Assembly (NCBI GenBank): GCA_021713395.1
Contig: JAKJJT010000009.1
Span: forward strand, 16,537-80,536
From: Thiotrichales bacterium 19S9-11
GTDB lineage: Bacteria > Pseudomonadota > Gammaproteobacteria > Francisellales > Francisellaceae
Length of the DNA stretch: 64,000 nucleotides
Direction: 5' to 3'
Shown: in pieces, positions 39,461 to 50,397 of the stretch
Layout: every line of letters starts with the position of its first letter
Position numbering within the stretch: position 1 is the stretch's first letter
Position numbers and translations under genes: made by a program
Notes under the pieces: model-generated
What the model saw: the letters and a program-made list of their open reading frames with translations, nothing else
Databases searched by the model: none
Told to the model about the DNA's origin: nothing

Positions 39461-40354
39461 ATGGCCTATTATTCAAAGTTAGAGAATGAAACCTTAATTA
39501 AAGTTACTGGTGACGAAAAAGTTACTTTTTTACAAGGACAATTAACACAAGATATTAAAACAATTAATCAAGACCAAGGCGCACTAAGTGCTTACTGCAA
39601 TCCAAAGGGGCGCATAATTAGCCTATTTGAAATTTTTGAGTATGATAATGTACTGTACTTATCAATGACGGATCAAGCGGCTGATGTTACATTAGATACA
39701 ATTAAAAAGTACGCTATGTTTTCTAAAGTTACACTAGAAAAATCCGAAGATAGCTGTGAAACTTATGCACTTTGGGGGAAGGAAGCTGATAACATAATTA
39801 AGTCACTCTTCGGACAGCCTTTACGTGATAAGTATCAAACTATTTCAAATGACACATCCGTAGCTATAAAGCTTCCAACAAAAATACCAAGTTATAAGAT
39901 ATTTGTAACAAAGCCTTTGACAATCAATGATGCAACACTGCTTGATTTATCAAATTGGTATCACTTTTTAATTGATAACCAATACCCTGTTATTTGTGCT
40001 CAAACATCTGAAAAGTTTTTACCTGCTGAACTTTCACTAAATGAGCTAGGCGCAGTTTCTTTATCCAAGGGATGCTTTGTTGGTCAAGAAGTTATTGCGC
40101 GCATGTTCTATTTAGGACAAACAAAAAAAACACTAGTTAAAGCAAATTACCATCATCAAGGCCCTGTAAAACTGCTAGATAAAATCATTGATGACAAGCA
40201 AAAAAACATTGGTGAGGTTGTTAATGCAACATTCGATGAAAATACACAAAGTTATTACTTACTTGCTTTAATCAATCAATCTACACTTTCATCAAGCAAT
40301 GAAATTACATTATTTTTAAATGATGATGAACTAAAAATAAGCTCATCAATTTGA
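39461..40354 (+). CDS. ygfZ: Folate-binding protein YgfZ (Fe-S cluster maintenance)
   Basis: GcvT-like tetrahydrofolate-binding protein of 297 residues that helps keep Fe-S enzymes such as MiaB active. The diagnostic motif KGCFVGQEVIARMFYLG with its conserved Cys is near residue 205, and FLQGQLTQDI near the N-terminus is also typical. E. coli YgfZ has 326 residues. It is transcribed away from gyrA and followed by rep after 48 bp. Confidence 0.93.
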   Translation: MAYYSKLENETLIKVTGDEKVTFLQGQLTQDIKTINQDQGALSAYCNPKGRIISLFEIFEYDNVLYLSMTDQAADVTLDTIKKYAMFSKVTLEKSEDSCETYALWGKEADNIIKSLFGQPLRDKYQTISNDTSVAIKLPTKIPSYKIFVTKPLTINDATLLDLSNWYHFLIDNQYPVICAQTSEKFLPAELSLNELGAVSLSKGCFVGQEVIARMFYLGQTKKTLVKANYHHQGPVKLLDKIIDDKQKNIGEVVNATFDENTQSYYLLALINQSTLSSSNEITLFLNDDELKISSSI

Positions 40355-40402
40355 TATTTAAAAGATTCTTCAACTTTATTATTTATGGTTTATATATAAC
40401 TT

Positions 40403-42436
40403 ATGAAGCAACTAAACCCTCAACAACAGCAAGCAGTTGAATATATTGATGGCCCTTTATTGGTTCTCGCAGGCGCTGGTAGCGGTAAAACAAGTGTTAT
40501 TACACAAAAGATTGCTTACTTAATAAAATCAGGCGCTTATAAAGCCAATCAAATACTTGCCGTTACATTCACCAATAAAGCAGCACGCGAAATGCGTCAA
40601 CGTGTCAACCAGGCCATTGATAAAAAGCTAACAAGAGGCATCAGCATCTCAACTTTTCATACATTCGGGCTAAACATTTTAAAAAAAGATATCACCCATC
40701 TTGGTTATCAGAAAAATTTTTCTTTACTTGATGATCGAGACAGTCTGATTCTTATTAGTGAATTAGCTTATGAAAAGTACCAGGTTAATAAAGAGATTAT
40801 ACAACAAATTGCACAGCAAATTTCACTCTGGAAAAGCGCTTTAATTTTACCTGAGGATATTGGCCACATATCTCTTAACTCAGACCAAGATAAAATGGCC
40901 TTTGACACTTATGGACTGTATCAGCATTATTTAAAAGCATATAATGCTGTTGATTTTGATGATTTGATTTTATTGCCTACCTTATTATTTAAAAAGTTTC
41001 CCAATTGTCTAGAAAAATGGAAAAGTAAAATTCATTATCTGTTAATTGATGAGTATCAAGATACAAATTTAAGCCAATATCAATTAATATCTCAACTAAT
41101 TAAACCAAGGGGTCGATTTACAGTTGTTGGCGATGATGACCAGTCTATTTATGCTTGGCGTGGTGCTGAACCAGAAAATTTAAATACTTTACAGCATGAC
41201 TTTCCAAATTTAAAAGTTATCAAACTTGAACAAAACTATCGATCAACTGGCAGAATTCTAAAAGCAGCTAACACATTAATTGAGCATAACCCTCATTTAT
41301 TTGAAAAAAAATTATGGAGCAGTTTACATTTTGGTGACCCAATTCGTGCAATTATGACAAAAAATGAAGAAGATGAATCGCAACGCGCTGTTACTGAAAT
41401 CTTATCTCATAAATTTAAAAATAATACTGAGTACTCAGACTATGCGATTTTATACCGCAGTAATCATCAATCATTTTTATTAGAAAAATATTTAAGAGAA
41501 TACAATGTCCCCTATTATATCAATGGCGGCATTTCATTTTTTGCAAGAACAGAGATTAAAGATATCACTGCTTATCTACGCTTAATTACCAATCCAGAAG
41601 ATGATCGATCTTTTTTAAGAATTATAAATACACCAAAACGAGAGATTGGCCATAAAACTCTTGAAGTTCTAGGAAGTTATGCAAATCAGCGTCAAATTCC
41701 TTATTTTTATGCTATCAATGAGGTCGGCCTTCAAAGCCAACTTAAGCCAAAAGTATATGAACGCTTAGTACAGTTTTCAACCTTTATTGAAAAATCAAAA
41801 CAAAAACTAGAAACTACACCTAATAACCAAATTAGTAACTGCTTAGTCGAGCTTGTTGAAATCATTAATTACAAACAATGGTTAATCGATAACTCTTCAA
41901 CTGCTGCTCAAGCAGATAAACGGTTTGAAAATATTGTCGAGTTAATTAACTGGATTGAAAAAGCAATTAATAAAGTCGATGATGAAACTAATGAAACTCG
42001 AAGCTTATCTGATGTAATTAATCAATTATTAATCCTTGATATGATTGACACTCAAGAACAAGAAGACAATCAAAATCAAGTTCAGCTCTTAACTTTGCAC
42101 GCAGCTAAAGGTTTAGAGTATCCACATGTTTATCTAATTGGTATGGAGGATGGCATCCTACCTCATCAACAAAATATTGATAACAATCAAATTGAGGAAG
42201 AAAGAAGACTGACTTATGTTGGTATTACTCGCGCAAGAGAGACTTTAACTTTTCTTTTAACCAAATCTAGAAAGCGTTTTGGAGATCATATTCCAAGCAA
42301 ATCAAGTCGTTTCTTAGAAGAGCTTCCAGAAGAAGACTTAGTTTGGCACGGAAAAGAGCCAGAGTGTGAATCAAAAAGAAAATCTACAGCAAAAAGAAAT
42401 ATCAACGAACTAAGAAAGCTAATAAAAAAGAGCTAA
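40403..42436 (+). CDS. rep: ATP-dependent DNA helicase Rep
   Basis: Superfamily 1A 3'-5' helicase that clears protein roadblocks from replication forks. Motif I is VLAGAGSGKTSVITQKIAYL, motif II LIDEYQDTN, motif III VVGDDDQSIYAWRGAEP, motif IV LEQNYRST, motif V LLTLHAAKGLEYPHVYLIGM and motif VI EERRLTYVGITRARE. The N-terminal MKQLNPQQQQAVEYIDGP and the length of 677 (673 in E. coli) favour Rep over UvrD. Confidence 0.93.
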   Translation: MKQLNPQQQQAVEYIDGPLLVLAGAGSGKTSVITQKIAYLIKSGAYKANQILAVTFTNKAAREMRQRVNQAIDKKLTRGISISTFHTFGLNILKKDITHLGYQKNFSLLDDRDSLILISELAYEKYQVNKEIIQQIAQQISLWKSALILPEDIGHISLNSDQDKMAFDTYGLYQHYLKAYNAVDFDDLILLPTLLFKKFPNCLEKWKSKIHYLLIDEYQDTNLSQYQLISQLIKPRGRFTVVGDDDQSIYAWRGAEPENLNTLQHDFPNLKVIKLEQNYRSTGRILKAANTLIEHNPHLFEKKLWSSLHFGDPIRAIMTKNEEDESQRAVTEILSHKFKNNTEYSDYAILYRSNHQSFLLEKYLREYNVPYYINGGISFFARTEIKDITAYLRLITNPEDDRSFLRIINTPKREIGHKTLEVLGSYANQRQIPYFYAINEVGLQSQLKPKVYERLVQFSTFIEKSKQKLETTPNNQISNCLVELVEIINYKQWLIDNSSTAAQADKRFENIVELINWIEKAINKVDDETNETRSLSDVINQLLILDMIDTQEQEDNQNQVQLLTLHAAKGLEYPHVYLIGMEDGILPHQQNIDNNQIEEERRLTYVGITRARETLTFLLTKSRKRFGDHIPSKSSRFLEELPEEDLVWHGKEPECESKRKSTAKRNINELRKLIKKS

Positions 42437-42510
42437 TTTGCCTAAATTTAGATTAAAAACTATACTTTCAAATGCACCTGATTTATTAATTACACTTAGG
42501 TATTTGGTAT

Positions 42511-43374
42511 ATGGCTAATAATAAGAAAACAACTATGCCACACAGCAATTATGAAGAATATGCACTTGTTAGAGCTTATTTTAATGATGTTAGTGAGTAT
42601 GAGATTTTAAGCGCAGAAGAAGAAAAAAAATGTGCAATGGCGGTTAAAAAAGGATCTAAAAAAGCCAAAAGGAAAATGATTGAGTCCAACTTACGCTTAG
42701 TTGTCAAAGCGTCACTTCGCTATCTAAATCGTGGACTTACTTTGCTTGATCTTATCTCTGAAGGTAATATTGGCTTAATGCGTGCTGTTGAAAAATTTGA
42801 ACCTAAACTTGGCTATCGTTTTTCAACCTATGCAACTTGGTGGATACGTCAAACCATAGAGCGCGCAATTAGTAACAAAGGCCGTTTAATCAGAATACCT
42901 AGCAATGTACTTAATCATTTATATCATATTAGAAAGCATCAAAGAAAATTTAATAAAAAACACTCGCGTCAACCAACAAAAGAAGAGCTTGCTGAGTTAA
43001 TGGGTATGACGCCAACTGAAATTGAAAGACATCAAGCGTTGATTAATCCAATTGATTCACTCGAAGAGTTAATGGGCAACTTTTATATACAACAATCTCA
43101 GCATCTGCAAGCAAATAAATCAGTTGAACCTGAGCATAAAATAGAAGAAATGGACACTCAACGCTACATTGTAAAGTTATTAGATCAATTAACGCCAGTT
43201 CAAAAGCAAGTACTTACCATGCGCTATGGCCTTATGGGGCATACCAAACATACTCTTGAAGAAGTCGCCTACCAGGTAGGTTTAACTCGAGAACGGATTC
43301 GACAGATTCAGATTGAAGCCCTTAAATCACTTAGGATTAAAATTGGTGATCAAGGGGATGTGAAGTTTTATTAA
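42511..43374 (+). CDS. rpoS: RpoS-like group 2 sigma-70 factor
   Basis: A 287-residue sigma factor without region 1.1. Region 2 reads [39 protein letters not shown] and [19 protein letters not shown]. Region 4 has [17 protein letters not shown] and [29 protein letters not shown] excludes RpoH, which has WIKAEI. It is closest to RpoS but shorter than E. coli RpoS (330), with a reduced N-terminus, no long C-terminal tail and a divergent region 3. Another group 2 sigma is possible. Confidence 0.7.
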   Translation: MANNKKTTMPHSNYEEYALVRAYFNDVSEYEILSAEEEKKCAMAVKKGSKKAKRKMIESNLRLVVKASLRYLNRGLTLLDLISEGNIGLMRAVEKFEPKLGYRFSTYATWWIRQTIERAISNKGRLIRIPSNVLNHLYHIRKHQRKFNKKHSRQPTKEELAELMGMTPTEIERHQALINPIDSLEELMGNFYIQQSQHLQANKSVEPEHKIEEMDTQRYIVKLLDQLTPVQKQVLTMRYGLMGHTKHTLEEVAYQVGLTRERIRQIQIEALKSLRIKIGDQGDVKFY

Positions 43375-43392
43375 TTTTTTATATTATACAGA

Positions 43393-44385
43393 TTATAAAG
43401 ACCTATCATCCAACCTATTCCCAAAAGCTTGAAACTCAGGATCGTTCAACTGTGTCTCGAGCCAATAGAAAGAAGGCTCTTCTTCATGTTTATAGCTTGA
43501 GCTATTTTGACTAACTGTCATTTTATTTAGTTTATGTTGTAACTCTAACTCTATAATTTTTTCTAAAACATCCTGATGTGCCATTTCTTTAGGTGTTTTT
43601 CCGCCATCAAAAAAACCATTACCGTAGTTTCCTAGATTAAAGTCAGCTCCTTTTTCTCTGAGTTTCTGAATTATTTCGCATAAGAAATTTTGGCTTTTTT
43701 CATCTGCGTTATTTGCAGCCAAAACAAGATAATGAAGTACAGTATTTCCATTTTTATCTTTAAATTTCAATACAAAATCATCATCTATTTTATCTATTGA
43801 TTTTTCAGATAACTCAACATCACCATACTTTAGTGCTGCTAGAAATACATTAGAATATAAGCTCTTTCTTAAACTCTTATCTTTAATACCACTTGTTATA
43901 TTATTTAGAGCTTCTTTCGCTCCATTAAACAAGTCTTTATTATTACCTTCAAGGCTTTTTTCAAAATTAAGTTTTACAGTTTGAAGGCTTCTTTCATCCA
44001 AGGTAGGCTTTGCCCACTGAGTGTACAGGCAAGCAAATGGATCAGATTTAGAAACACCATGATCCTTTTTAATTTTCTCTATTAACACTCTATCATTAAA
44101 TATTTCTGCACACTTTACTATAAATAAAAAATAATCTTTTCTAGCATCTTCATAATTACTAAAATTAGTTTCATAGTTTTTAAAAACCTCTTTAGCGCGC
44201 TGTTGAGCATAGGCAGTCCAAAGTTGCTCTTGATTAAAATGATGAAAGTTAAAATCATTAAATCTCTTTTTGCCTTGTTCAAATAGCGACAAACCAGCAC
44301 CAGATTCCTTGTTAAAGCCAGCATGAGCAAAAAGACCTCGAATTTCATTTAACTCTTTTAACTCTTTTTTTGTCACTTCAATCAC
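43393..44385 (-). CDS. Ankyrin-repeat-containing protein, unknown
   Basis: A 330-residue soluble protein. Near residues 210-275 it has an ankyrin pair: FKDKNGNTVLHYLVLAANNA, then KLREKGADFNLGNYGNGFF and GGKTPKEMAHQDVLEKII. The N-terminal 200 residues are helical and unrecognised. The gene begins only 9 bp after tsaE on the same strand, so it can ride on the accD-folC-tsaE transcript. Its unstructured tail is rich in Ser and acidic residues. A host-directed role is only a guess from the repeat class. Confidence 0.7.
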   Translation of the reverse strand: MIEVTKKELKELNEIRGLFAHAGFNKESGAGLSLFEQGKKRFNDFNFHHFNQEQLWTAYAQQRAKEVFKNYETNFSNYEDARKDYFLFIVKCAEIFNDRVLIEKIKKDHGVSKSDPFACLYTQWAKPTLDERSLQTVKLNFEKSLEGNNKDLFNGAKEALNNITSGIKDKSLRKSLYSNVFLAALKYGDVELSEKSIDKIDDDFVLKFKDKNGNTVLHYLVLAANNADEKSQNFLCEIIQKLREKGADFNLGNYGNGFFDGGKTPKEMAHQDVLEKIIELELQHKLNKMTVSQNSSSYKHEEEPSFYWLETQLNDPEFQAFGNRLDDRSL

Positions 44386-44394
44386 TCCTACCTC

Positions 44395-44802
44395 CTATTC
44401 CTTCACATCCACTTCTCGCCCTTCCTCATGATATGTAATCATTATCTCAGAAGTTGGTGCTGGCAGTAAGCCCGCAGCTTTTTCTGGCCACTCGACCAAG
44501 CAGATTGAGTTTTTCTTAAGATAATCCCGAAATCCAAGCCATTCAATCTCTTCTGGATGGCCTAGGCGGTATAAATCGAAATGATAAACATTAAAATTTT
44601 CAAACTCGTATGCCTCAATTAAGGCATAGGTTGGGCTCTTAACCAAACCTTCATAACCAAAGCCTTTTAAAATACCTTTAACAATTGTTGTTTTGCCAGC
44701 GCCTAGATCCCCCTTTAAATAAACAATATCCCCCGGAAGCAAGTTTTTTGAAAACCGCTTACCAAAGAACAGCATCTCTTCTTCATCTTTACAACGTATC
44801 AT
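44395..44802 (-). CDS. tsaE: tRNA threonylcarbamoyladenosine biosynthesis ATPase TsaE
   Basis: P-loop ATPase required with TsaB, TsaC and TsaD for the t6A modification of tRNA. Walker A is VYLKGDLGAGKTTIVKGIL, followed by VKSPTYALIEAYE and YHFDLYRLGHPEEIEWLG, all family landmarks. I chose ATG 44802, which overlaps the folC stop as ATGA and gives 135 residues (E. coli 153). An upstream in-frame start at 44826 lies inside folC and is less likely. Confidence 0.94.
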   Translation of the reverse strand: MIRCKDEEEMLFFGKRFSKNLLPGDIVYLKGDLGAGKTTIVKGILKGFGYEGLVKSPTYALIEAYEFENFNVYHFDLYRLGHPEEIEWLGFRDYLKKNSICLVEWPEKAAGLLPAPTSEIMITYHEEGREVDVKE

Positions 44803-46067
44803 GATAAATAACCTTGGATAGAGCAAAACTTCAAAATATGCGCCACTAGCACAAAAGAACCAAAGACAACTAAGACATCAGATGATTTTAATTCTTCTAG
44901 CGCGTGATCAAATAATTCAATGGCATCAATATGACCACTAAAATGCTCATACTGAAAAAAATTAGATAATGCATTTAAACTCATTGCTCGACTATCAATT
45001 GATGAAAGATCTGCTAAATACCAATACTGAAATGTATTTTTTGTAATCTGAATGATTTTTTCTACATCTTTACTACTTAAAGCACTATAAAATGCATAAT
45101 AATTAGACTGAGGATAATATGTTGAAAGCCATTGTATCAAATGATTTGAGCTTTGCGCATTATGTCCCACATCAAACAATATCGTTTTGCCTTTAACTTT
45201 TAAGACTTGCAACCGCCCTGGCAACACAAAAGAAAGTAGTGCTGTATGAATTACGCTATCTGAAATTTTAGTATAATCTACTTTTAAAATATCCAGCATC
45301 TGTAATACCATCGATAAATTACTTCGATGTAAAAAAGCAGGCGCTTGCTGATAGCGATTGATATTAGTTAAATCAAACTGCTTGCCAATTTGAAACACAT
45401 TGGCATCATGTTGAACTAATAAGTCTGATGCATTTTTCGGAAAATCATGCTCACCAATAATAACTGGTATATTACGTCTGACTAAAGCAGATTTTTCATA
45501 AGCAATTTTTTCTCTGGTATCACCAAGCATTTCTTGGTGATCTAATCCAATAGAGGTAATCGCTAGCATATCAGCATCAAAGGCATTTGATGGGTCTAGT
45601 CGCCCACCACACCCAACTTCTAAAATAACAAAATCTAATTTTTGCTGAGAGAAACACAAGCAGGCCGCTAAAAAAGCATAGACAAAATAACCACCATTTA
45701 AGCCTTGCTCTATTAATGTCTTATAAACAATATCAAAAGCATCAACAATTAGTTGACTGGGTATATTTTTACCATTAATGCGAACTCGCTCATTAAATTT
45801 AAATAAATGGGGGGAACTAAATAAGCCAACTTTATAGCCAGAACTTAGCAGTATATGCTCCAATAGATGAGAAGTAGAGCCTTTACCATTTGTCCCTGTA
45901 ACAGTAATCAAATAAAAATCTTTTTTAATTTCTAAAATGTCTAAAACTGACCTGATATCACTCGGATCCAGCCTGCCAGAAAAACCAATCTGCTCAAGAA
46001 TACCTAACCATTCTTTAAGCGTATTTGGTTTTGATTTAATTAGTTCCGTTAGTTGCAGTTTTTTCAT
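44799..46067 (-). CDS. folC: Bifunctional dihydrofolate synthase/folylpolyglutamate synthase
   Basis: Mur-ligase family enzyme that adds glutamate to dihydropteroate and folates. The ATP loop is [35 protein letters not shown] and [15 protein letters not shown] are further signatures. The ATG at 46067 (MKKLQLTEL) gives 422 residues and overlaps the accD 3' end by 32 bp; an ATG four codons earlier is also open. accD-folC adjacency is usual in gammaproteobacteria. Confidence 0.94.
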   Translation of the reverse strand: MKKLQLTELIKSKPNTLKEWLGILEQIGFSGRLDPSDIRSVLDILEIKKDFYLITVTGTNGKGSTSHLLEHILLSSGYKVGLFSSPHLFKFNERVRINGKNIPSQLIVDAFDIVYKTLIEQGLNGGYFVYAFLAACLCFSQQKLDFVILEVGCGGRLDPSNAFDADMLAITSIGLDHQEMLGDTREKIAYEKSALVRRNIPVIIGEHDFPKNASDLLVQHDANVFQIGKQFDLTNINRYQQAPAFLHRSNLSMVLQMLDILKVDYTKISDSVIHTALLSFVLPGRLQVLKVKGKTILFDVGHNAQSSNHLIQWLSTYYPQSNYYAFYSALSSKDVEKIIQITKNTFQYWYLADLSSIDSRAMSLNALSNFFQYEHFSGHIDAIELFDHALEELKSSDVLVVFGSFVLVAHILKFCSIQGYLS

Positions 46068-46920
46068 GGTCTTTTGCATACATCAACTGATTTAAAATAT
46101 GAGTAACTTTATTTCGCATTTCTCTTCTATCAACTATTAAGTCAACCATACCTTTTTCAACTAAAAACTCACTACGCTGAAAACCTTCTGGTAGCTTCTC
46201 TCTGACTGTTTGCTCAATCACCCTTGGACCTGCAAATCCAATTAATGCTTTTGGTTCTGCTATTTGAATATCTCCTAGCATTGCCAATGATGCTGAAACA
46301 CCACCTGTGGTTGGATCAGTCAATATGACAATATAAGGTAAGTTTCTCTCTGATAATTTAGCTAACGCAGCTGATACTTTTGTCATCTGCATCAATGAAA
46401 ATAATGATTCCTGCATTCTAGCGCCGCCACTTGCTGTAAAACAGATAAATGGACAATCAAGCTCAATTGCCCTTTCCACGCCTCGTCTAAAACGTTCACC
46501 AATGACAGACCCCATTGAACCACCTAAAAAAGAAAAATCAAAAGCACTAGCAACAACTATTCGTCCTTCTAATTTACCTTCCATAACAATTAATGCATCT
46601 TTCTCGCCTGTTTTCTTTTGAGCTTGAGCAATACGATCTTTATAAGCTTTTGTATCTTTAAATTTTAAAACATCTTTAGGCTGAACTTCTGAAGCCAATT
46701 CAACCGTTAAATCTTTATCTAAAAAAAGATTTAGTCGTTTCCTTGCTGAAATTCTCATATGATAATCACACTGCGGACAAACAAATAAATTAGCAGTTAC
46801 TTCTGGCGTATATAAAACACTATCACATGACTTACACTTATCCCAAACACCTTCTGGTAATTCTTTCCTTGTTGAATCCGTTAATAACTTTTGTGGTATA
46901 ATTTTTTCAAACCAACTCAT
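46036..46920 (-). CDS. accD: Acetyl-CoA carboxylase carboxyltransferase subunit beta
   Basis: Beta subunit of the biotin-dependent carboxyltransferase that makes malonyl-CoA. The N-terminal zinc ribbon has two CxxC pairs ([12 protein letters not shown] and [12 protein letters not shown]), and the crotonase-like core shows [35 protein letters not shown] and [18 protein letters not shown]. It has 294 residues (E. coli 304). It heads the folC-tsaE cluster. Confidence 0.96.
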   Translation of the reverse strand: MSWFEKIIPQKLLTDSTRKELPEGVWDKCKSCDSVLYTPEVTANLFVCPQCDYHMRISARKRLNLFLDKDLTVELASEVQPKDVLKFKDTKAYKDRIAQAQKKTGEKDALIVMEGKLEGRIVVASAFDFSFLGGSMGSVIGERFRRGVERAIELDCPFICFTASGGARMQESLFSLMQMTKVSAALAKLSERNLPYIVILTDPTTGGVSASLAMLGDIQIAEPKALIGFAGPRVIEQTVREKLPEGFQRSEFLVEKGMVDLIVDRREMRNKVTHILNQLMYAKDHEKTATNGTN

Positions 46921-47105
46921 AATAAACTCTTTATTTCATTCTATTTTTACAATTACATTTACAACTAATATCGCTGTCTTTCTATCAAAATTAACCTAAC
47001 CATCTTAAGCATTTTTTCCAAAATTGAAATAGGAAATCTTAGTAATTCTATGAAAAAAATATCATAATATCAAAATTTGATCATAAAAATGTTTAATTTA
47101 TTCTA

Positions 47106-48359
47106 TTAATTCCACTCTTTTCCTAAGTATTTATAGAACGACAAAGCAAATATAACCAGTGAAATTAATGCCATAACTGGAAACATAAAAATTGCACCAT
47201 AGAAATCTAATGTTTCAGGATTTAAACTTGCCGCAAAATGCGATATAAGCTTATTGCTTGATAAATAACCAAATAAAATCTGCCCTAAAAACCCACCCAA
47301 AACAATAAATGTATTTGTTAATGCTATTGCCGCACCCTTTGAACCTTCAGGCACAATAAAAATAAGCATAGATAAAGCAACAACAATACCTGATGTTGCA
47401 ATACCTGCTAAAGAAAATAGTAATACCAAAGTTTGAAAGCTTAATAGCCAAGGAACGACAAAATAGGAAAAAGTTAACGTATTAATTAGTGCCATACTAA
47501 CAACTAATAACACACATCTTCTCATTGTTGTTGCAAATTTACCAATTACAAGACTAGAAACTAAAAAGCTTCCCCAATAAATTTGCGAAATCCATAATGC
47601 TTTATATGATGAAAATTCATGAGCCGTAATAAAGTAGCTTTTAATCCAAAATCCTGCAAATGACATAATAATCATCCAAGTTAAGAAACAGTAAATAATA
47701 ATCGCAATAATTTTTTTATACTTAAGCAAACTAAAACAATGAATAACTAACCCCATAAAGCTTTTTGATGACAATTCATTATTAACCTGAAATCTTCCTT
47801 TCTCCATGTAAATAAACTTAACTGATAAGAGAAAAAGCAAAATAGCAAATGAAATAACGATAAGATTTGTCATATCCCAGCCAATCGATATAATTGCACT
47901 CTCTAACAAACTACCTGCAACGATTGCCCCTATTGTTGAGAAAATTTCAATCAGCCCAATGCACAGTGCCAAATACTTTCTTGAGAATGTTGAAGCTGCA
48001 ATAAAAATACCTGATATATAGGCAATGGAGCAACCAACCCCTGCTGTTAAACGTGCTGTTGATAGTGTAACAGCATCAAATGCCAACCAATGCAAAAAAC
48101 AACTAATAAGCACAATTAATATACCAAGTGGCAACAGGAAAGAAATACCATATTTATCTAATAAAATACCAACTGGGACTTGTAAGACTGCATAAGCTAC
48201 AAAATATAAACTTGTATAGCGAACAACCTGAACTAACGGCTCATTGATTATGTTTGTGTAATAATCGCCTGTTGTAACTGGAGAGACTTGTAAAAAAATT
48301 GAAAAACCACTAAAAAGTAAAGCAATTATAAATGGGCTTAATATTTTCAATCTTCCCAT
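47106..48359 (-). CDS. Major facilitator superfamily transporter
   Basis: A 417-residue protein with about 12 transmembrane segments. AYAVLQVPVGILLDKYGISF matches the MFS loop 2-3 motif (G-x-L-D-K-x-G), and AGVGCSIAYISGIFIAASTF lies in helix 4. The start and loop pattern resemble the small-metabolite or amino-acid MFS carriers common in intracellular gammaproteobacteria, but no substrate can be inferred. It is transcribed away from folD across a 173-bp gap. Confidence 0.85.
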   Translation of the reverse strand: MGRLKILSPFIIALLFSGFSIFLQVSPVTTGDYYTNIINEPLVQVVRYTSLYFVAYAVLQVPVGILLDKYGISFLLPLGILIVLISCFLHWLAFDAVTLSTARLTAGVGCSIAYISGIFIAASTFSRKYLALCIGLIEIFSTIGAIVAGSLLESAIISIGWDMTNLIVISFAILLFLLSVKFIYMEKGRFQVNNELSSKSFMGLVIHCFSLLKYKKIIAIIIYCFLTWMIIMSFAGFWIKSYFITAHEFSSYKALWISQIYWGSFLVSSLVIGKFATTMRRCVLLVVSMALINTLTFSYFVVPWLLSFQTLVLLFSLAGIATSGIVVALSMLIFIVPEGSKGAAIALTNTFIVLGGFLGQILFGYLSSNKLISHFAASLNPETLDFYGAIFMFPVMALISLVIFALSFYKYLGKEWN

Positions 48360-48532
48360 ACAACGCCCCCATTAGTAATCACACATCTAAAATACAATAA
48401 ATCAGCTTCTAATATATCTTTATAATTATAGCAGTTAATTGTTTGTATGATTCTTCCATTAAATTGCTTTTCAAACTGATACAATATAGCTACAATTCAA
48501 AGCGATTTTAATATAAAGGTAACTTATATATC

Positions 48533-49396
48533 ATGAGCGCTAAGATTATCGATGGCAAATTGATTGCCAAGCAACTAAGAGATGAAGTTAAAAATGCAGT
48601 AGAGTTGAGACTGGAGCATAATAAACGTGCACCCGGCCTTGCTGTTATTATTGTTGGGAATAATCCTGCAAGTGAAGTGTATGTTAAAAATAAACGAAAA
48701 GCATGTGAAGAAGTTGGGTTTGTCTCTATTAATCATGACCTAAATGCATCTATTTCTGAAGAAGCACTACTTGATATTATAAAACAACTTAATAATGATA
48801 AAACCGTTGATGGTATTTTAGTACAGCTACCTCTACCTGATCATATTGATAATCAAAAAGTCATCGAGGCTATTCGCCCTGATAAAGACGTTGATGGATT
48901 TCATCCTTATAATATTGGCCGGCTAATGTTACGCAACCCTCTGCTACGCCCTTGTACCCCAAAAGGCATTATGACGCTTCTTGAAAGAACGGTGCATGAT
49001 ATCAGAGGATTGCATGCTGTTGTTGTTGGCGCTTCAAACATCGTTGGTCGCCCAATGGTAATGGAATTACTACAAGCAGGCTGCACCGTCACAGACTGTC
49101 ATCGATTTACAGAAAATTTACCTTTTCATACCTTACAAGCAGACATCCTAGTTACTGCTGTTGGCAGACCAAACTTCATACAAGGTGATTGGATAAAAAA
49201 AGGTGCTATTGTCATAGATGTTGGTATTAATCGTTTAAACGATGGCACACTCGTTGGCGACATTGACTTTGACAATGCACTTAATCGAGCATCTTGGATT
49301 ACACCCGTTCCTGGTGGCGTTGGTCCTATGACAATTGCTTCTTTGTTAGATAATACATTATATGCTGCCTCAAATTTGCACGCTAACTATAAATGA
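48533..49396 (+). CDS. folD: Bifunctional methylenetetrahydrofolate dehydrogenase/cyclohydrolase
   Basis: Interconverts one-carbon folates. The 287-residue protein shows the catalytic-Lys region [51 protein letters not shown], the NADP loop [12 protein letters not shown] (Ala where Arg is common) and the C-terminal [18 protein letters not shown]. Length equals E. coli FolD within one residue. It overlaps mutY by 4 bp (ATGA). Confidence 0.96.
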   Translation: MSAKIIDGKLIAKQLRDEVKNAVELRLEHNKRAPGLAVIIVGNNPASEVYVKNKRKACEEVGFVSINHDLNASISEEALLDIIKQLNNDKTVDGILVQLPLPDHIDNQKVIEAIRPDKDVDGFHPYNIGRLMLRNPLLRPCTPKGIMTLLERTVHDIRGLHAVVVGASNIVGRPMVMELLQAGCTVTDCHRFTENLPFHTLQADILVTAVGRPNFIQGDWIKKGAIVIDVGINRLNDGTLVGDIDFDNALNRASWITPVPGGVGPMTIASLLDNTLYAASNLHANYK

Positions 49397-50397
49397 GTAC
49401 AACAAGCTTTAGTAATGCAATTATTCAATGGCAGTTAACACATGGCCGTCATAGTTTGCCTTGGCAACAAGATATCTCGCCCTACCGTATCTGGCTATCT
49501 GAAACCATGCTGCAACAAACACAAGTCAAAACTGTCATTCCTTACTTTAATACCTTTATTAAACAGTTTCCCCATATACATGATTTAGCTGATGCCTCAG
49601 ATGAAGTAATCATGAAACTTTGGGCAGGACTTGGTTATTATGCCAGAGCTCGTAATTTACATAAAACTGCCAAAATTATTAAAGATCAATACTTAGGTAT
49701 TTTTCCAAATAACTATGATGAAATTATTCAACTACCCGGCATTGGCCGATCAACTGCTGGCGCTATTTTATCACTTGCTTTTAAACAGTCTTACCCAATA
49801 CTAGATGGCAATGTAAAACGTATATTTGCACGCTACTTTCAAATTGATACTCCATTTAATAAAACAAAAACGCTTAATCAGCTTTGGAGCTACGCAGAAC
49901 AATTACTACCTAAAAACAAAACAAATTACTATAATCAAGGGCTAATGGATCTAGGAGCACTAATCTGCACAAAGAACAAACCTTCCTGTCTATTATGTCC
50001 AATGCAAACAACTTGCCAGTCCTTTATTAACCAGACACAAGAACACTACCCAGTAAAAACGATACGAAAAAAGAAACCAACCAAAACTTTAAGTTTTTAT
50101 ATTATCCAGTCAAAAGATCATATCTTATTGAAAAAAAGACCGCCTCATGGCATTTGGGGTGGTTTGTGGTCACTACCAGATAGTGAAGATAGTATTAATG
50201 TTAATTTAAAAAATCCATTACACACTAGTGAAATGCTCTCACATCAGTTTACACATTTTACCTTAAAGTATAATTTTATAATTTTCGAACTTAATAATTT
50301 AAGCACAAACGACTTTAAAAGTATCGCAATTGAAAATCTTGGGGATTACGCTTTTCCAAAACCAATTAAAATGTTTTTAGATCCCTTATTTATCTAA
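49393..50397 (+). CDS. mutY: A/G-specific adenine DNA glycosylase
   Basis: Removes adenine mispaired with 8-oxoguanine. The catalytic Glu lies in [19 protein letters not shown], the HhH motif is [30 protein letters not shown] follows, and the 4Fe-4S ligands are C-x6-C-x2-C-x5-C in [17 protein letters not shown]. The C-terminal Nudix-like 8-oxoG reader is present though short (334 residues against 350). Its last 12 bp overlap the convergent pgl gene. Confidence 0.95.
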   Translation: MSTTSFSNAIIQWQLTHGRHSLPWQQDISPYRIWLSETMLQQTQVKTVIPYFNTFIKQFPHIHDLADASDEVIMKLWAGLGYYARARNLHKTAKIIKDQYLGIFPNNYDEIIQLPGIGRSTAGAILSLAFKQSYPILDGNVKRIFARYFQIDTPFNKTKTLNQLWSYAEQLLPKNKTNYYNQGLMDLGALICTKNKPSCLLCPMQTTCQSFINQTQEHYPVKTIRKKKPTKTLSFYIIQSKDHILLKKRPPHGIWGGLWSLPDSEDSINVNLKNPLHTSEMLSHQFTHFTLKYNFIIFELNNLSTNDFKSIAIENLGDYAFPKPIKMFLDPLFI

